From positions 310,001 to 374,000 of the forward strand of contig NZ_JAGHFX010000058.1 of NCBI RefSeq assembly GCF_017888565.1: 64,000 nt of DNA, read 5' to 3'. The notes below the pieces were generated by a model, which was not told where the DNA came from, did no database searches, and was given only the letters and a program-made list of their open reading frames with translations. The translations under genes and the position numbers were made by a program. The DNA comes from Clostridium sp. (GTDB taxonomy: Bacteria; Bacillota; Clostridia; Clostridiales; Clostridiaceae). Shown piece by piece: positions 37,620 to 46,624 of the stretch (positions are counted from its first letter, which is position 1; the number at the start of each line of letters is the position of its first letter).

Positions 37620-38051
37620 GTGAAGTACGGAATAGATATAAATAATATTAGAATTTTAAATGCCATTTCACAAGGATTAAAAGAAAGAGGCAATTTTATT
37701 GTAGATTTATCTGAAAATCAGAATAAGAATATGGGGAAAAACTTATTAGAAAAAGTCTTGATTGCCAATATAACTAATATAGATTTTTATATTGGAATAG
37801 AATTTAAAAATGATATTTCTATGTGCAAAATATTCTATGATAAAAATTCAAAAGTTTGTTGTGAAATGGTAGAAAATCTTTTTAAAGATAACCTTAAAAA
37901 GACGATTTGTGAAAAAGGTGAGCATCTTTATTTACTTAAAAATATAAATGCACCTGGATTATATATAAAGGTACCACTAGAAGATGAAGAGATAATAGAA
38001 AAATTAAATATAGAAGGAATAGTTAATATATTAGCTAATTTTAATTTATAA
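37620..38051 (+). CDS. Uncharacterised protein, degenerate amidase_3-like fold suspected
   Basis: 143 aa beginning at GTG 37620 with GGAGG four bases upstream. Not recognised with certainty. The order of segments (NAISQGLKERGNFIVDLSENQN, KVLIANITNIDFYIGIEFKND, APGLYIKVPLEDEEIIEKL, EGIVNILANF) recalls N-acetylmuramoyl-L-alanine amidase type 3 (L..RG..V, L..R...AN....FISIH.N, ...E..F..N). The zinc histidines and catalytic glutamate are missing, so it would not be a working amidase. No signal peptide. Confidence 0.5.
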   Translation: MKYGIDINNIRILNAISQGLKERGNFIVDLSENQNKNMGKNLLEKVLIANITNIDFYIGIEFKNDISMCKIFYDKNSKVCCEMVENLFKDNLKKTICEKGEHLYLLKNINAPGLYIKVPLEDEEIIEKLNIEGIVNILANFNL

Positions 38052-38081
38052 TGCGTGATAATAAAAATAATAGTCTTAATA

Positions 38082-38127
38082 TGGTGTGAAATTTTTTGAA
38101 AACTATAATTTCATACCATATTTTTAT
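38082..38127 (+). terminator. Terminator after the amidase-like gene
   Basis: TATGGTGTGAAATT / AATTTCATACCATA hairpin followed by TTTTTA. Confidence 0.85.
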
Positions 38128-38208
38128 GAAATTATATAAAAAGATTTTAGTAATAAAAATATAGTTTTTGTAGTAGAAATAAGTATCAGTAATAATGGGG
38201 AGAGTATT

Positions 38209-39237
38209 ATGCAGATAATAGCTACTATAGGACCAAAATCTACAGATAAATGGATTATTAAAGAACTTATAGAAAATGGGGTAGACATATTAAGGTTAAA
38301 TTGTTCTCATTTTAATAAAGAAGAATTTGAATATGTGATAAAATTTTCTAGAGAGATAAAAAGAAATGTACATATACTAGTTGATTTATGTGGAAAAAAA
38401 ATAAGGGTATCTAAAGATTTAGAATATATATATAAGATTTATAATGGACAAGAAGTGTATTTTTGTGGAGAAGATTTTTATAGGAATATAGATACTTCAA
38501 AACTTAATGAAATGAAGCTTATTCCGCTAACGATAGGAACTGAAGAAATAATAAAGAGTGATATAAAATCTATATCTATGAAGGATAATACTATGAATTT
38601 TGAAATTATAGAAATAGATAAGGGAGTAATAAAGGCTAAAGTTCTTAGAGGTGGAATTGTAAGAGGGGGAAAGGGATGTAATTTATCTAATATATATGAT
38701 GATAAAGCTTTTTTAAGTGAAAAAGATAAAGAAAATATATTATGGGCATTAGATAATGACGTAGATATAATTTGCCAATCTTTCGTTGAAAGAAAAGAAG
38801 ATATAAATATAATAAAGAAATTAATAAAAGAAAAATATCCAGATAATAATTGCAAGCTATGGGCTAAAATAGAAACACCTAATGGAATAAATAATATTAA
38901 AGAAATTTTGGAAGTAGTTGAATCTATTGTTATAGGGAGGGGAGATTTAGTACCAGAGTCAGGGATATTAAATGCTGTGAATCTTCAAGAACAAGCTATT
39001 GATATTATAAAGAGAAATGATAAAAAGGTTATTATAGCTACACATGTATTAAATAGCATGAAGAATGGACATCCTGCAACTTTACCAGAAATAGAAAGCA
39101 TTCATAAATTTATTAAATATGGAATTAATGGATTTTTATTAGCTGGCGAAACATCTATAGGAAAAGCACCAATACAAACTGTTAAGTTCTTAAAAAATGC
39201 AATAGAATATTATAGTATAGGTGATAGAAATGAGTAA
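38209..39237 (+). CDS. Truncated pyruvate kinase-like protein
   Basis: 342 aa, against 470-590 for normal pyruvate kinase: the C-terminal allosteric domain is absent. Kinase-barrel motifs remain: ATIGPKS, ILRLNCSHFN (ATP-binding Arg), AKIETPNGINN (catalytic Lys and Glu), IGRGDLVPESG (metal-binding Asp), IATHVLNSM and LLAGETSIGKAPIQTV. A B-domain-like insertion occupies about residues 65-160. Residues for phosphoenolpyruvate and metal binding seem kept, so it may be active on a related substrate or be a specialised kinase. RBS GGGGAGAG. A tiny membrane protein overlaps its end. Confidence 0.75.
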   Translation: MQIIATIGPKSTDKWIIKELIENGVDILRLNCSHFNKEEFEYVIKFSREIKRNVHILVDLCGKKIRVSKDLEYIYKIYNGQEVYFCGEDFYRNIDTSKLNEMKLIPLTIGTEEIIKSDIKSISMKDNTMNFEIIEIDKGVIKAKVLRGGIVRGGKGCNLSNIYDDKAFLSEKDKENILWALDNDVDIICQSFVERKEDINIIKKLIKEKYPDNNCKLWAKIETPNGINNIKEILEVVESIVIGRGDLVPESGILNAVNLQEQAIDIIKRNDKKVIIATHVLNSMKNGHPATLPEIESIHKFIKYGINGFLLAGETSIGKAPIQTVKFLKNAIEYYSIGDRNE

Positions 39238-39331
39238 GAAGATAGAAAATATAATTTATTCAGTATTGTGGGTACTTTTAGGAGTTGCGATAATTTTATT
39301 ATTTTTATATGTATATAAACGTGTTTGGTAA
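39230..39331 (+). CDS. 33-aa single-pass membrane microprotein
   Basis: Overlaps the end of the pyruvate kinase-like gene by 8 bp. Sequence pattern: a charged start (MSKKIEN), one hydrophobic helix of about 22 residues (SVLWVLLGVAIILLFLYVY) and a basic end (KRVW). There is a weak AGGTGATAG site before ATG 39230. Translational coupling and the clean helix make it a plausible small gene, function unknown. Confidence 0.5.
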   Translation: MSKKIENIIYSVLWVLLGVAIILLFLYVYKRVW

Positions 39332-39417
39332 GATGTATTTTAAAGGATAATATTTATATTTAATATACAACTAGTTTTAATTATGTAATTTATTAATTGA
39401 AATATAAATTTAAGTTT

Positions 39418-39450
39418 AAAATCTTTGAAGTAATATTCAAAGATTTTTTT
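39418..39450 (+). terminator. Terminator
   Basis: AATCTTTGAA / TTCAAAGATT hairpin followed by TTTTT. It ends the pyruvate kinase-like transcript. Confidence 0.85.
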
Positions 39451-39664
39451 GTGTTTATTACCTTCAGTTTCGAAATAGACATATATTAATTTGCTTTGAC
39501 TTATAACAAAGTGTGGAATAGATGAAATTATATATTTTCATTTTTTTATTATAAAAGATTCATAAGCTTAAAAATCGTACGATAAATATGAATAAGAAGA
39601 CTTAATTTTAATGTATAATTGATTGAAACAAGTAATTTAAAATGATACTAAAGGTGGGAAGGTA

Positions 39665-40438
39665 ATGTACAATATATTACATATAGAGCAAAGTGGGTTT
39701 TTCTCTAAGTTATTAGAAAAAATTGTTAAAGAAAAGGGACATAAGTATATTAATGTAAGGGATTTTAATGAGGCAAGAGACGTTTTAAGTTCACAAAAGA
39801 TTAGTCTTATAATATCATCCTTATATGCTAATGGTGGAGAGATTGAGGAATTTGTAGAAGTGATAAACAAAAGATTTGATATTCCCATCTTTGTAGTAAC
39901 TAGTGAAGATATGGATGATAAAAGAAAAGATTTAGTTAATCTGGGAATAAGTGAGTATATACTAAAGAAAGATTTAGAAGAAGAAGTTAGAAATTATTTA
40001 GATATTATATTTAGAACTGATGAGTATATGAGAGATCTTCAAGAAGCTAATATAGCAATAGTTGAAGATAATGAATTTTTTTTAGAGTTAGAAAAAGAAA
40101 TATTAAGAAGTAGAAAAATATATAATGTAGATTACTATAAAGATGGGAAGTCATTAATAGATAGTGGGAAAAAGTATGATATATATTTAATAGATATTAT
40201 TTTAAAAAATGAATTTGGTAAAGATATAATTAGAAAAATAAGAAGAAGTAATATTGACTCATCAATAATAGCTGTAACTGCCTTAGATAATAATAAAGCA
40301 TTGTCTAAGATTTTAGATTGTGGTGCGGATGACTTTATAACTAAGCCAATAGATGAGGAGTTATTCATAGCAAAGTTAAAGTCTAATGTAAGGATATATA
40401 GTCTTCAAAAAAAGTTAGATAAATTTATTAAAAATTAA
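39665..40438 (+). CDS. Double receiver-domain protein without output domain
   Basis: 257 aa, two tandem CheY-like domains. The first (1-115) lacks the phosphoacceptor: the expected Asp is replaced in LIISSLYA; a conserved Lys lies in ILKKD. The second (about 125-250) is complete: IVEDNEFF acidic pair, phosphoacceptor Asp in DIYLIDIIL, ITKPIDEE with Thr and Lys. No DNA-binding or enzyme domain follows, so it probably acts as a phosphorelay or protein-interaction module. No kinase is adjacent; the orphan histidine kinase at 41.8-43.9 kb is the nearest. Confidence 0.85.
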   Translation: MYNILHIEQSGFFSKLLEKIVKEKGHKYINVRDFNEARDVLSSQKISLIISSLYANGGEIEEFVEVINKRFDIPIFVVTSEDMDDKRKDLVNLGISEYILKKDLEEEVRNYLDIIFRTDEYMRDLQEANIAIVEDNEFFLELEKEILRSRKIYNVDYYKDGKSLIDSGKKYDIYLIDIILKNEFGKDIIRKIRRSNIDSSIIAVTALDNNKALSKILDCGADDFITKPIDEELFIAKLKSNVRIYSLQKKLDKFIKN

Positions 40439-40562
40439 TATTCTTAAGGGAAAAGAAATATTTTCTTATAGTTTTTGTAACAGTACTGACATAAAAACAT
40501 AGTATTATATGTATATAGTTGTTAGCGCAGCTTAGCAATTAATAATTTATCCCCTTAATAAA

Positions 40563-40597
40563 AAAATGATATCCCACCATGGATATCATTTTTTTAT
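40563..40597. terminator. Bidirectional terminator between convergent genes
   Basis: AAAATGATATCC / GGATATCATTTT hairpin with T-run on plus and A-run on the other side. Confidence 0.85.
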
Positions 40598-40601
40598 TAT
40601 A

Positions 40602-40922
40602 TCATTCCCTACAAAAGCTTTCACAATTAGTTTGGCTATATAATTTAGCGTCATTTCCTGAAACATTTATAGAATTTAATGAACATAATTGATTTTCGTT
40701 ATATTTACAACTATTAACCTTACATACTAAACAACTACAAGGATCTCCTTCATCATAAACATTATTAGTTAAATTCCCATAGGTATATCTATCTAAGAAT
40801 GATCCACAACATGTATCAGATTCAACATCTGAATTTTTTCCAACAACGTTGATACGGTTAGCAAAACAAATATTTTCTTTGTTATGGGAACAATTATTTG
40901 CGCTACAATAAATTTTTTGCAT
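40602..40922 (-). CDS. DUF1540 cysteine-rich protein (two copies)
   Basis: 106 aa with two DUF1540 units: C-x4-C-x6-C...C-x-x-F patterns at residues 6-41 (CSANNCSHNKENICFANRI, then CCGSF) and about 65-104 (CKVNSCKYNENQLCSLNSI, then CESF). The cysteine spacing suggests metal binding. DUF1540 proteins are common in clostridia, function unknown. It sits next to reverse rubrerythrin, but with its own start and GGAGAG site. Confidence 0.85.
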   Translation of the reverse strand: MQKIYCSANNCSHNKENICFANRINVVGKNSDVESDTCCGSFLDRYTYGNLTNNVYDEGDPCSCLVCKVNSCKYNENQLCSLNSINVSGNDAKLYSQTNCESFCRE

Positions 40923-40948
40923 TGAAATCTCTCCTTCTTAACCAATAA

Positions 40949-41491
40949 TTAATTAAAATATCTATCTAATAAGCCTTTGAATGCACAGCCATGTCTAGCT
41001 TCATCCTTACACATTTCATGAACTGTATCATGAATAGCATCAAGGTTTTGTTGCTTAGCTAAATCAGCGAGCTTCTTTTTACCATCACAAGCACCATATT
41101 CAGCTTCGACTCTAGCTTGTAAATTTGCTTTTGTATCAGCAACAACAACTTCACCTAAAATTTCTGCAAATTTGGAAGCGTGCTCAGCTTCTTCATAAGC
41201 AATTCTTTTATATGCCTCGGCAACTTCTGGATATCCTTCACGATCTGCTTGGCGTGACATAGCTAAGTACATTCCAACTTCAGTACACTCACCTGTAAAG
41301 TTAGCTCTAAGTGCTTCTAAAATTTCAGGGTCAAGATTACTTCCAGTACCAATTTTATGTTGATCTGCCCAATTCATTTCATCAGTGATCTCCTGGAATT
41401 TTTCAGGACCTACCTTACAGACAGGACAAAATTCTGGTGGTGTATTTCCTTCATGGATATAGCCACAAACAGTACAAACAAACTTTTTCAT
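40949..41491 (-). CDS. Reverse rubrerythrin (NADH peroxidase component)
   Basis: 180 aa. The N-terminus is a rubredoxin domain ([10 protein letters not shown] and CPVCKVG) followed by a four-helix di-iron domain, the reverse of classical rubrerythrin. Iron ligands are in [40 protein letters not shown] and CKDEARHG. Reverse rubrerythrins of Clostridium acetobutylicum act as terminal NADH peroxidases in oxygen defence. RBS AGGAGG. Confidence 0.93.
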   Translation of the reverse strand: MKKFVCTVCGYIHEGNTPPEFCPVCKVGPEKFQEITDEMNWADQHKIGTGSNLDPEILEALRANFTGECTEVGMYLAMSRQADREGYPEVAEAYKRIAYEEAEHASKFAEILGEVVVADTKANLQARVEAEYGACDGKKKLADLAKQQNLDAIHDTVHEMCKDEARHGCAFKGLLDRYFN

Positions 41492-41684
41492 TTTGAATCC
41501 TCCTTAAAATAAATTTAGATAATAATCTAAAATATAATACTAGTATTTACTAAATATCGTAAAAAATACATAATTAATAAAAAGAAATATTTTAATATTA
41601 AATCATAGTAGATGCTAATATTGAATTAAAGTAAATTATAATATTTAAGAATATATGTATACTAAATTCTTGGGGGAGGAAGAG

Positions 41685-41726
41685 GTGGGGAAAGCTTATT
41701 TTAATAATAATGGAGATTATAATTAA
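41685..41726 (+). CDS. Possible 13-residue micro-ORF with strong ribosome binding site
   Basis: GTG 41685 follows the excellent site GGGGGAGGA at 41672-41680. The product would be MGKAYFNNNGDYN. A terminator-like 15-bp hairpin follows nine bases after the stop. It lies in the intergenic space between two divergently transcribed stretches. Too short to prove by sequence alone. Confidence 0.3.
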   Translation: MGKAYFNNNGDYN

Positions 41727-41734
41727 TAAATGAA

Positions 41735-41777
41735 AAAGTTATACTAAGTATTAAAAAATAAAACTTAGTATAACTTT
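41735..41777. terminator. Terminator-like 15-bp hairpin
   Basis: AAAGTTATACTAAGT and its perfect complement ACTTAGTATAACTTT separated by 13 nt. It can end the histidine kinase transcript (minus) and anything on plus. Confidence 0.75.
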
Positions 41778-41785
41778 CTATATAT

Positions 41786-43918
41786 TTAAAATAACTCATA
41801 AATATCAGATAATTCTCTTATAATTTTTTCATCATCTATGAAGTATTTAAAATCAGTATTTTCTAAAGGCTCCTTTTCAGATAGGATTGGTAAATTAACT
41901 ATAAATTCAGTGCCATCAGTATATTCATCATTAACAATAATAGATCCTCCATGCATCTCAACTAGCGCTTTTGTTATTGATAAACCAATACCACTGCCTT
42001 CAGTTTTTCTAGAGAGAGTATCATCTACTTTAAAAAATTTATCAAAGATAAGATTTCTTAAGTTGCTTGGTATTCCTATACCATCATCTCTTACAATTAT
42101 TTTAGCGAAATCTTTATCAGTGTTAACTTTAACTAAAATATTTCCATTAGGATTAGTAAATTTTATTGCATTAGATAGAAGATTTAGCAATATTTTTTCT
42201 AATGCATAAGTATCTAAATTCATATATAATTTTTCAACATTCGTATCAAAAACGACATTAAGCTTCTTATATCTTGTATAGGGAATTATAGATAAGGTTA
42301 AGTCTTCAAGAAAAGATACTATATCGAAATGTACAAGATTTAATTTAGCCGAACCAGAATCAATTTTAGTTATATCTATTAAATTATTTATTAGTTTCAA
42401 CATTCTTAAGCAATTTTGTCTTACGCTCTTTTCATATTTTAAAAAACATTCTTTTAGTGAATCAGGATCTCTATCCTTTAAAGAACTCATAAGCTGCACA
42501 GAAGAATAAATTATATTAACAGGAGTTCTAAGTTCGTGACTGAGATTAGAAAAGAAGTCGTCCTTAATTGAATGGTAACATTTTAGATTTTCATAATCAT
42601 CAAATAATTGAATATAAATATCAGATTTTTTACTTCTATTATAATTTTCAAGAGTTTCTTTTGAAGCCTTAAGATAATTAAGAGCTTCCTTATAATTTTC
42701 AATAGCTTCAAAATCTTTATAGATCAATTCATATGAATATATTGTGTTTTTATTTTTGTATTTTTCAGAATAAAGTAATGACTTTTTATGATGGAATAAA
42801 GCGTTATCATAATCATTTAATTTAAAAAATAAATTTCCATATTCTATTTCTATCCAATAATCAAATTCCATAAATTTAAACTTTGAAATATTACTTTTAT
42901 ATATATAGTATGCATTGTCTAAGTAATAAAATAAGTCATTTAATGATGAATCAATTATGAAATCATAGTTTTGAGATATTTTACATTGGACTAGTAGTAG
43001 ATTATACTTTATAAGATAAAAATCAATATAATAAAGATCTAACTTATAAATACTTTTTTCAATAATATTTAATAATTCATCTATCTCAGTTAACTTTGTA
43101 TTAGATTTCATATATATTTTTAATAACTTAATATAGATATCAATTTTAATATTAATAGGTAATGAATACTCATAATTTTTTAAAATACTTTTATATAACT
43201 TTGTACTATCTTTAAATTTATATAATTGCATATAAACTGAAGCTATATGATAGTTTGCTAAAATTTCTATTTCATTTTGAACATTAAATTTTGAAATAGA
43301 TATAGCTTTATTTAAAAGCTTTATTGATATACTATTTAAATTTAGATATTTATAATATATAATTCCAAGTATTAAATATGCTTGAGGCGCATATTGATAT
43401 TCATGTTCTGCTAAAATTTTAAATGAACTATCAATATTATTATATAAGGAAATATCAAATTTATAGATTTTTAAGTTTATGGCAGAAGTATTTATATGAA
43501 GAAAAAGAAGAAGTTCAAATTGATTATTATCTTCTAAAAATAATTTACCTAAATTAAAATATTTCTTGTGTGAATCAATATTATTAATTTTTAAATTAAT
43601 AATAGACAAATAAATATATAAGACTCCTATAAAGAATGAATCTTTTATAAGGTCTTTACTTTGAATCAATTCATTAAATATGCTTATAGCATAAAAGTAT
43701 TCTTCTAATTTTTCATTACAAATTCCAATTATAAGTTTTATTATAAACTGTTCATTTTTATCAATACTATCATTAATTAATCTATTTTCCATATCTTCAG
43801 TTAAATCATTAAGATAAGTTCTATTTATAAATATATTTGGGGTGAAAAGTAAATTCTTTATTATATCTATATAAAAATTATTAGAATTAGTTATTATTTC
43901 TTTGTTGACAATTTCCAT
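41786..43918 (-). CDS. Cytosolic sensor histidine kinase with helical (TPR-like) N-terminal region
   Basis: 710 aa from ATG 43918, with GGAGG eight bases upstream; the longer frame starts inside that site. No membrane helix is clear. Residues 1-440 are a helix-rich solenoid resembling TPR repeats, with several Y-x-L-G/A-x-x-Y patterns. Then HisKA with phospho-acceptor His461 (SNLSHELRTPVN) and HATPase_c: N box LLSNAIKFTN, G1 DDGIGIP, G2 GSGIGLSITKALVEMHGG. The signal would be cytosolic, perhaps a peptide or protein partner. No response regulator is adjacent. Confidence 0.88.
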   Translation of the reverse strand: MEIVNKEIITNSNNFYIDIIKNLLFTPNIFINRTYLNDLTEDMENRLINDSIDKNEQFIIKLIIGICNEKLEEYFYAISIFNELIQSKDLIKDSFFIGVLYIYLSIINLKINNIDSHKKYFNLGKLFLEDNNQFELLLFLHINTSAINLKIYKFDISLYNNIDSSFKILAEHEYQYAPQAYLILGIIYYKYLNLNSISIKLLNKAISISKFNVQNEIEILANYHIASVYMQLYKFKDSTKLYKSILKNYEYSLPINIKIDIYIKLLKIYMKSNTKLTEIDELLNIIEKSIYKLDLYYIDFYLIKYNLLLVQCKISQNYDFIIDSSLNDLFYYLDNAYYIYKSNISKFKFMEFDYWIEIEYGNLFFKLNDYDNALFHHKKSLLYSEKYKNKNTIYSYELIYKDFEAIENYKEALNYLKASKETLENYNRSKKSDIYIQLFDDYENLKCYHSIKDDFFSNLSHELRTPVNIIYSSVQLMSSLKDRDPDSLKECFLKYEKSVRQNCLRMLKLINNLIDITKIDSGSAKLNLVHFDIVSFLEDLTLSIIPYTRYKKLNVVFDTNVEKLYMNLDTYALEKILLNLLSNAIKFTNPNGNILVKVNTDKDFAKIIVRDDGIGIPSNLRNLIFDKFFKVDDTLSRKTEGSGIGLSITKALVEMHGGSIIVNDEYTDGTEFIVNLPILSEKEPLENTDFKYFIDDEKIIRELSDIYELF

Positions 43919-44163
43919 TAACACAACCTCCACAAAATGACTAGTTTATATAATATTTTACCATAAATTCAATTTTATGTATAATATTTATGAGAAAGTT
44001 GATGAAAAAGTTATTATTTTGGAAGAAATTATATCATTTAGGTTTGCGTATAGGGTTAATATAAATATAAAAAATACATATTTATAATAAAAATAAATGG
44101 TGCAATATAGTTATATATTCATATTATAAAGAAAGTGTTAATTATGATATGGAGGATATTGCT

Positions 44164-45264
44164 ATGAAAAGAATAATATATAGTGCTTTATCTAATATGT
44201 TATCTCGTAGTGAAAATATGAAGAATACAAAAGCTGAATTATCTTCATTAAAGGAATTTCCATATAAAATAGAAATTATAGCAGAAAATTTATTTGTTCC
44301 TTGGGCTATAGACATAAGCAGTGATGGTAAAATATATTTTACAGAAAGATCAGGTATAGTTAGGATAATTGAAAATGGTAAACTTAAGGAAGAGCCATTA
44401 ATTAGGTTTACTTCACCTTTCATAAGTAGAGGGGAAGGTGGCTTGATGGGAATTGCACTAGACCCAAGTCATTTAGAGAATAATTATATTTATGTAATGC
44501 ATTCATATTTAGAAGAAAATAAAATCTATAATCGAGTAATTAGATTAATTGAAAGAAATAACAAGGCATTTATTGATAAAATTATTCTAGATAAAATTCC
44601 AGGTGGAGAAATTCATAATGGAGGACGTATAAAGATAGGAGAAGATAAGAAGATATATATAACAACGGGGGATGCAGGAAATCCTAATTTATCACAAGAT
44701 GTTAGAAGTTTAGCAGGAAAGATATTAAGAATAGAGTTAGATGGAAGTATTCCCAAAGATAATCCAATTAAAAATTCACCAGTTTATAGTTTAGGTCATA
44801 GAAATCCACAAGGATTAGCATGGAGTTCAAATAATGTTCTGTATGGATCAGAGCATGGACAAACAGCGCATGACGAGATAAATATTATAAGGCCAGGAGC
44901 CAATTATGGGTGGCCTTTAGTTCAGGGAGATGAAAATTCTAATGTAATAAAATCACAATTACCATTGATTCAAAGTGGAAATATTACATGGGCACCATCA
45001 GGAATGACTTTTATAAATAAAGGTCCATGGGCAGGTAAATTACTAGTAGCTACTTTACGTGGAGAACAGTTACTTGTAGTATCATTAGAATCAAATGGAA
45101 CATCTGTAAATAACATAGACTCATTGTTTAAAAATAAGTATGGACGATTACGTGAAGTTGTTCATAGTAAAGATGGATCTATTTATATTACAACAAGTAA
45201 TAGGGATGGAAGAGGTAATATTAATGTCGGAGATGATAAAATTATAAGATTAATTCCTAGTTAA
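44164..45264 (+). CDS. Glucose/sorbosone dehydrogenase-like beta-propeller (PQQ-type fold)
   Basis: 366 aa from ATG 44164, with GGAGG upstream. The propeller matches the GSDH family of soluble aldose dehydrogenases: NLFVPWAIDI, SRGEGGLMGIALDPS, GGEIHNGGRIKIGED, GDAGNPNLSQD, SLGHRNPQGLAW, SEHGQTAHDEINII and GANYGWPLV. These are residues used for PQQ and calcium in homologues. It has no signal peptide and anaerobes of this group are not known to make PQQ, so the cofactor and reaction are open. Confidence 0.85.
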   Translation: MKRIIYSALSNMLSRSENMKNTKAELSSLKEFPYKIEIIAENLFVPWAIDISSDGKIYFTERSGIVRIIENGKLKEEPLIRFTSPFISRGEGGLMGIALDPSHLENNYIYVMHSYLEENKIYNRVIRLIERNNKAFIDKIILDKIPGGEIHNGGRIKIGEDKKIYITTGDAGNPNLSQDVRSLAGKILRIELDGSIPKDNPIKNSPVYSLGHRNPQGLAWSSNNVLYGSEHGQTAHDEINIIRPGANYGWPLVQGDENSNVIKSQLPLIQSGNITWAPSGMTFINKGPWAGKLLVATLRGEQLLVVSLESNGTSVNNIDSLFKNKYGRLREVVHSKDGSIYITTSNRDGRGNINVGDDKIIRLIPS

Positions 45265-45313
45265 GTTAGGAAGAATAAGAGAATTTTGAACAATATATTA
45301 TACATTTTAAAAT

Positions 45314-45338
45314 AAGGGGCGTTTTTATACAGCCCCTT
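45314..45338. terminator. Terminator after the sugar dehydrogenase-like gene
   Basis: AAGGGGC / GCCCCTT hairpin with an 11-nt loop. The T-run is weak. Confidence 0.55.
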
Positions 45339-45486
45339 TAGTATTATAAAATAAATTTATAATACTAAATAAAAATATAAATAATATATATTTACTGAGG
45401 TAATATCAGTATTATATAATTCAATTAATTAAAGATACTTTACATATTTACAATATATAGTGATGATTTTACTAAGAGAGGTTAAG

Positions 45487-46386
45487 ATGAGTAGGATGTT
45501 AGAAGATTTTAAAATTGGCCTTGTACTTTCCGGAGGTGGAGCTAAGGGAGCATATGAGGCTGGAGTTTTTAAAACATTATGGGAATTAGATTTAATAGAT
45601 AATGTAAAAGTTATATCAGGAACTTCTGTAGGATCTGTGAATGCTTTGCTATTTGCTATGAATGATAGAAAAATTATAAAAGATAGTTGGAGTAGTATAA
45701 CATATTCTAGATTCATAAGATTACAAGAAAGAACTAGAAATATAAAAATACCTGAATTTATAAAGACTATTGCTCATGGTAATTATGAGAATAGCATAAT
45801 AGAGCAAATAAAAAATAATGATATAGGGCTTTTATCACAAATAGGTATAGAAAATTTTATAAAGGAGTATGTAAATATAGAAACTATAAATATGCATAAT
45901 AGAGATATATATGCATGTGCATATAATGTAGATAAAAAAAGTCCAGAGTACTTTAAGTTAAATGAATATAGCAATGAAGAAATATTGAATATAGTTTTAG
46001 CATCTTGTGCTATACCAATAATCTTTAGTCCTATAAAAATAGGAAATAATAGATATGCAGATGGAGGAATTAAGTCACCAGAGTACTCTAAAAATAATAT
46101 AGACAATATTCCAATAGCACCATTAAAGAAATATGATTGTGATTTAATAATTGTTGTAGGTTTATCTAATAAGGATAGGTTAAATAAAGATGGATTCGAT
46201 AAAAATAAAATTATAGAGATATATCCATCTAAAAAGATAGAATTAGTTAATGGAGCTGGAAGTGTAATGATAAATAAAAGTAAGTTAAATGACAACATTG
46301 AATTAGGTTACAGAGACTCTATGATTAAGTTAGCTCCTTTAATTATTAAGCTTATTAAGGATAAGTATAATAGAGAACAAGAATAA
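45487..46386 (+). CDS. Patatin-like phospholipase / acyl hydrolase
   Basis: 299 aa from ATG 45487, preceded by GAGAGG. Patatin motifs: oxyanion loop LSGGGAKGAYEAG, nucleophile serine in GTSVGSVN (GxSxG), and the dyad aspartate in YADGGIKSPEY (DGG). No signal peptide, so it acts in the cytosol or at the membrane. Length is typical of bacterial single-domain patatins. Substrate unknown. Confidence 0.9.
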   Translation: MSRMLEDFKIGLVLSGGGAKGAYEAGVFKTLWELDLIDNVKVISGTSVGSVNALLFAMNDRKIIKDSWSSITYSRFIRLQERTRNIKIPEFIKTIAHGNYENSIIEQIKNNDIGLLSQIGIENFIKEYVNIETINMHNRDIYACAYNVDKKSPEYFKLNEYSNEEILNIVLASCAIPIIFSPIKIGNNRYADGGIKSPEYSKNNIDNIPIAPLKKYDCDLIIVVGLSNKDRLNKDGFDKNKIIEIYPSKKIELVNGAGSVMINKSKLNDNIELGYRDSMIKLAPLIIKLIKDKYNREQE

Positions 46387-46408
46387 TAACTTTTGATAAT
46401 AGATTGAT

Positions 46409-46438
46409 AAAAGGGATTCTAGAAAGAGTCCTTTTTTA
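46409..46438 (+). terminator. Terminator of the patatin gene
   Basis: AAAGGGATTCT / AGAGTCCTTT imperfect hairpin with a T-run. Confidence 0.65.
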
Positions 46439-46575
46439 TGCATAATAATATAGAAATAGACAATTTGAAAATGTTTGTTTATGAAGAAAGCTTATATATT
46501 AGTTAAAAATTATTTAGGAAAAATAAGATAATTAAATTAAATAAGAAGTTTTATTGCATATTTATATAGTATAAA

Positions 46576-46607
46576 GTAGTTACTAAAAATTATATTGAAG
46601 TAACTAC
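46576..46607. repeat. GTAGTTACT-N14-AGTAACTAC element, copy 1
   Basis: Perfect 9-bp inverted repeat with a 14-bp AT-rich centre, 17 bp ahead of the J-domain gene. Confidence 0.8.
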
Positions 46608-46624
46608 GAGGAAGGGGATATAAA

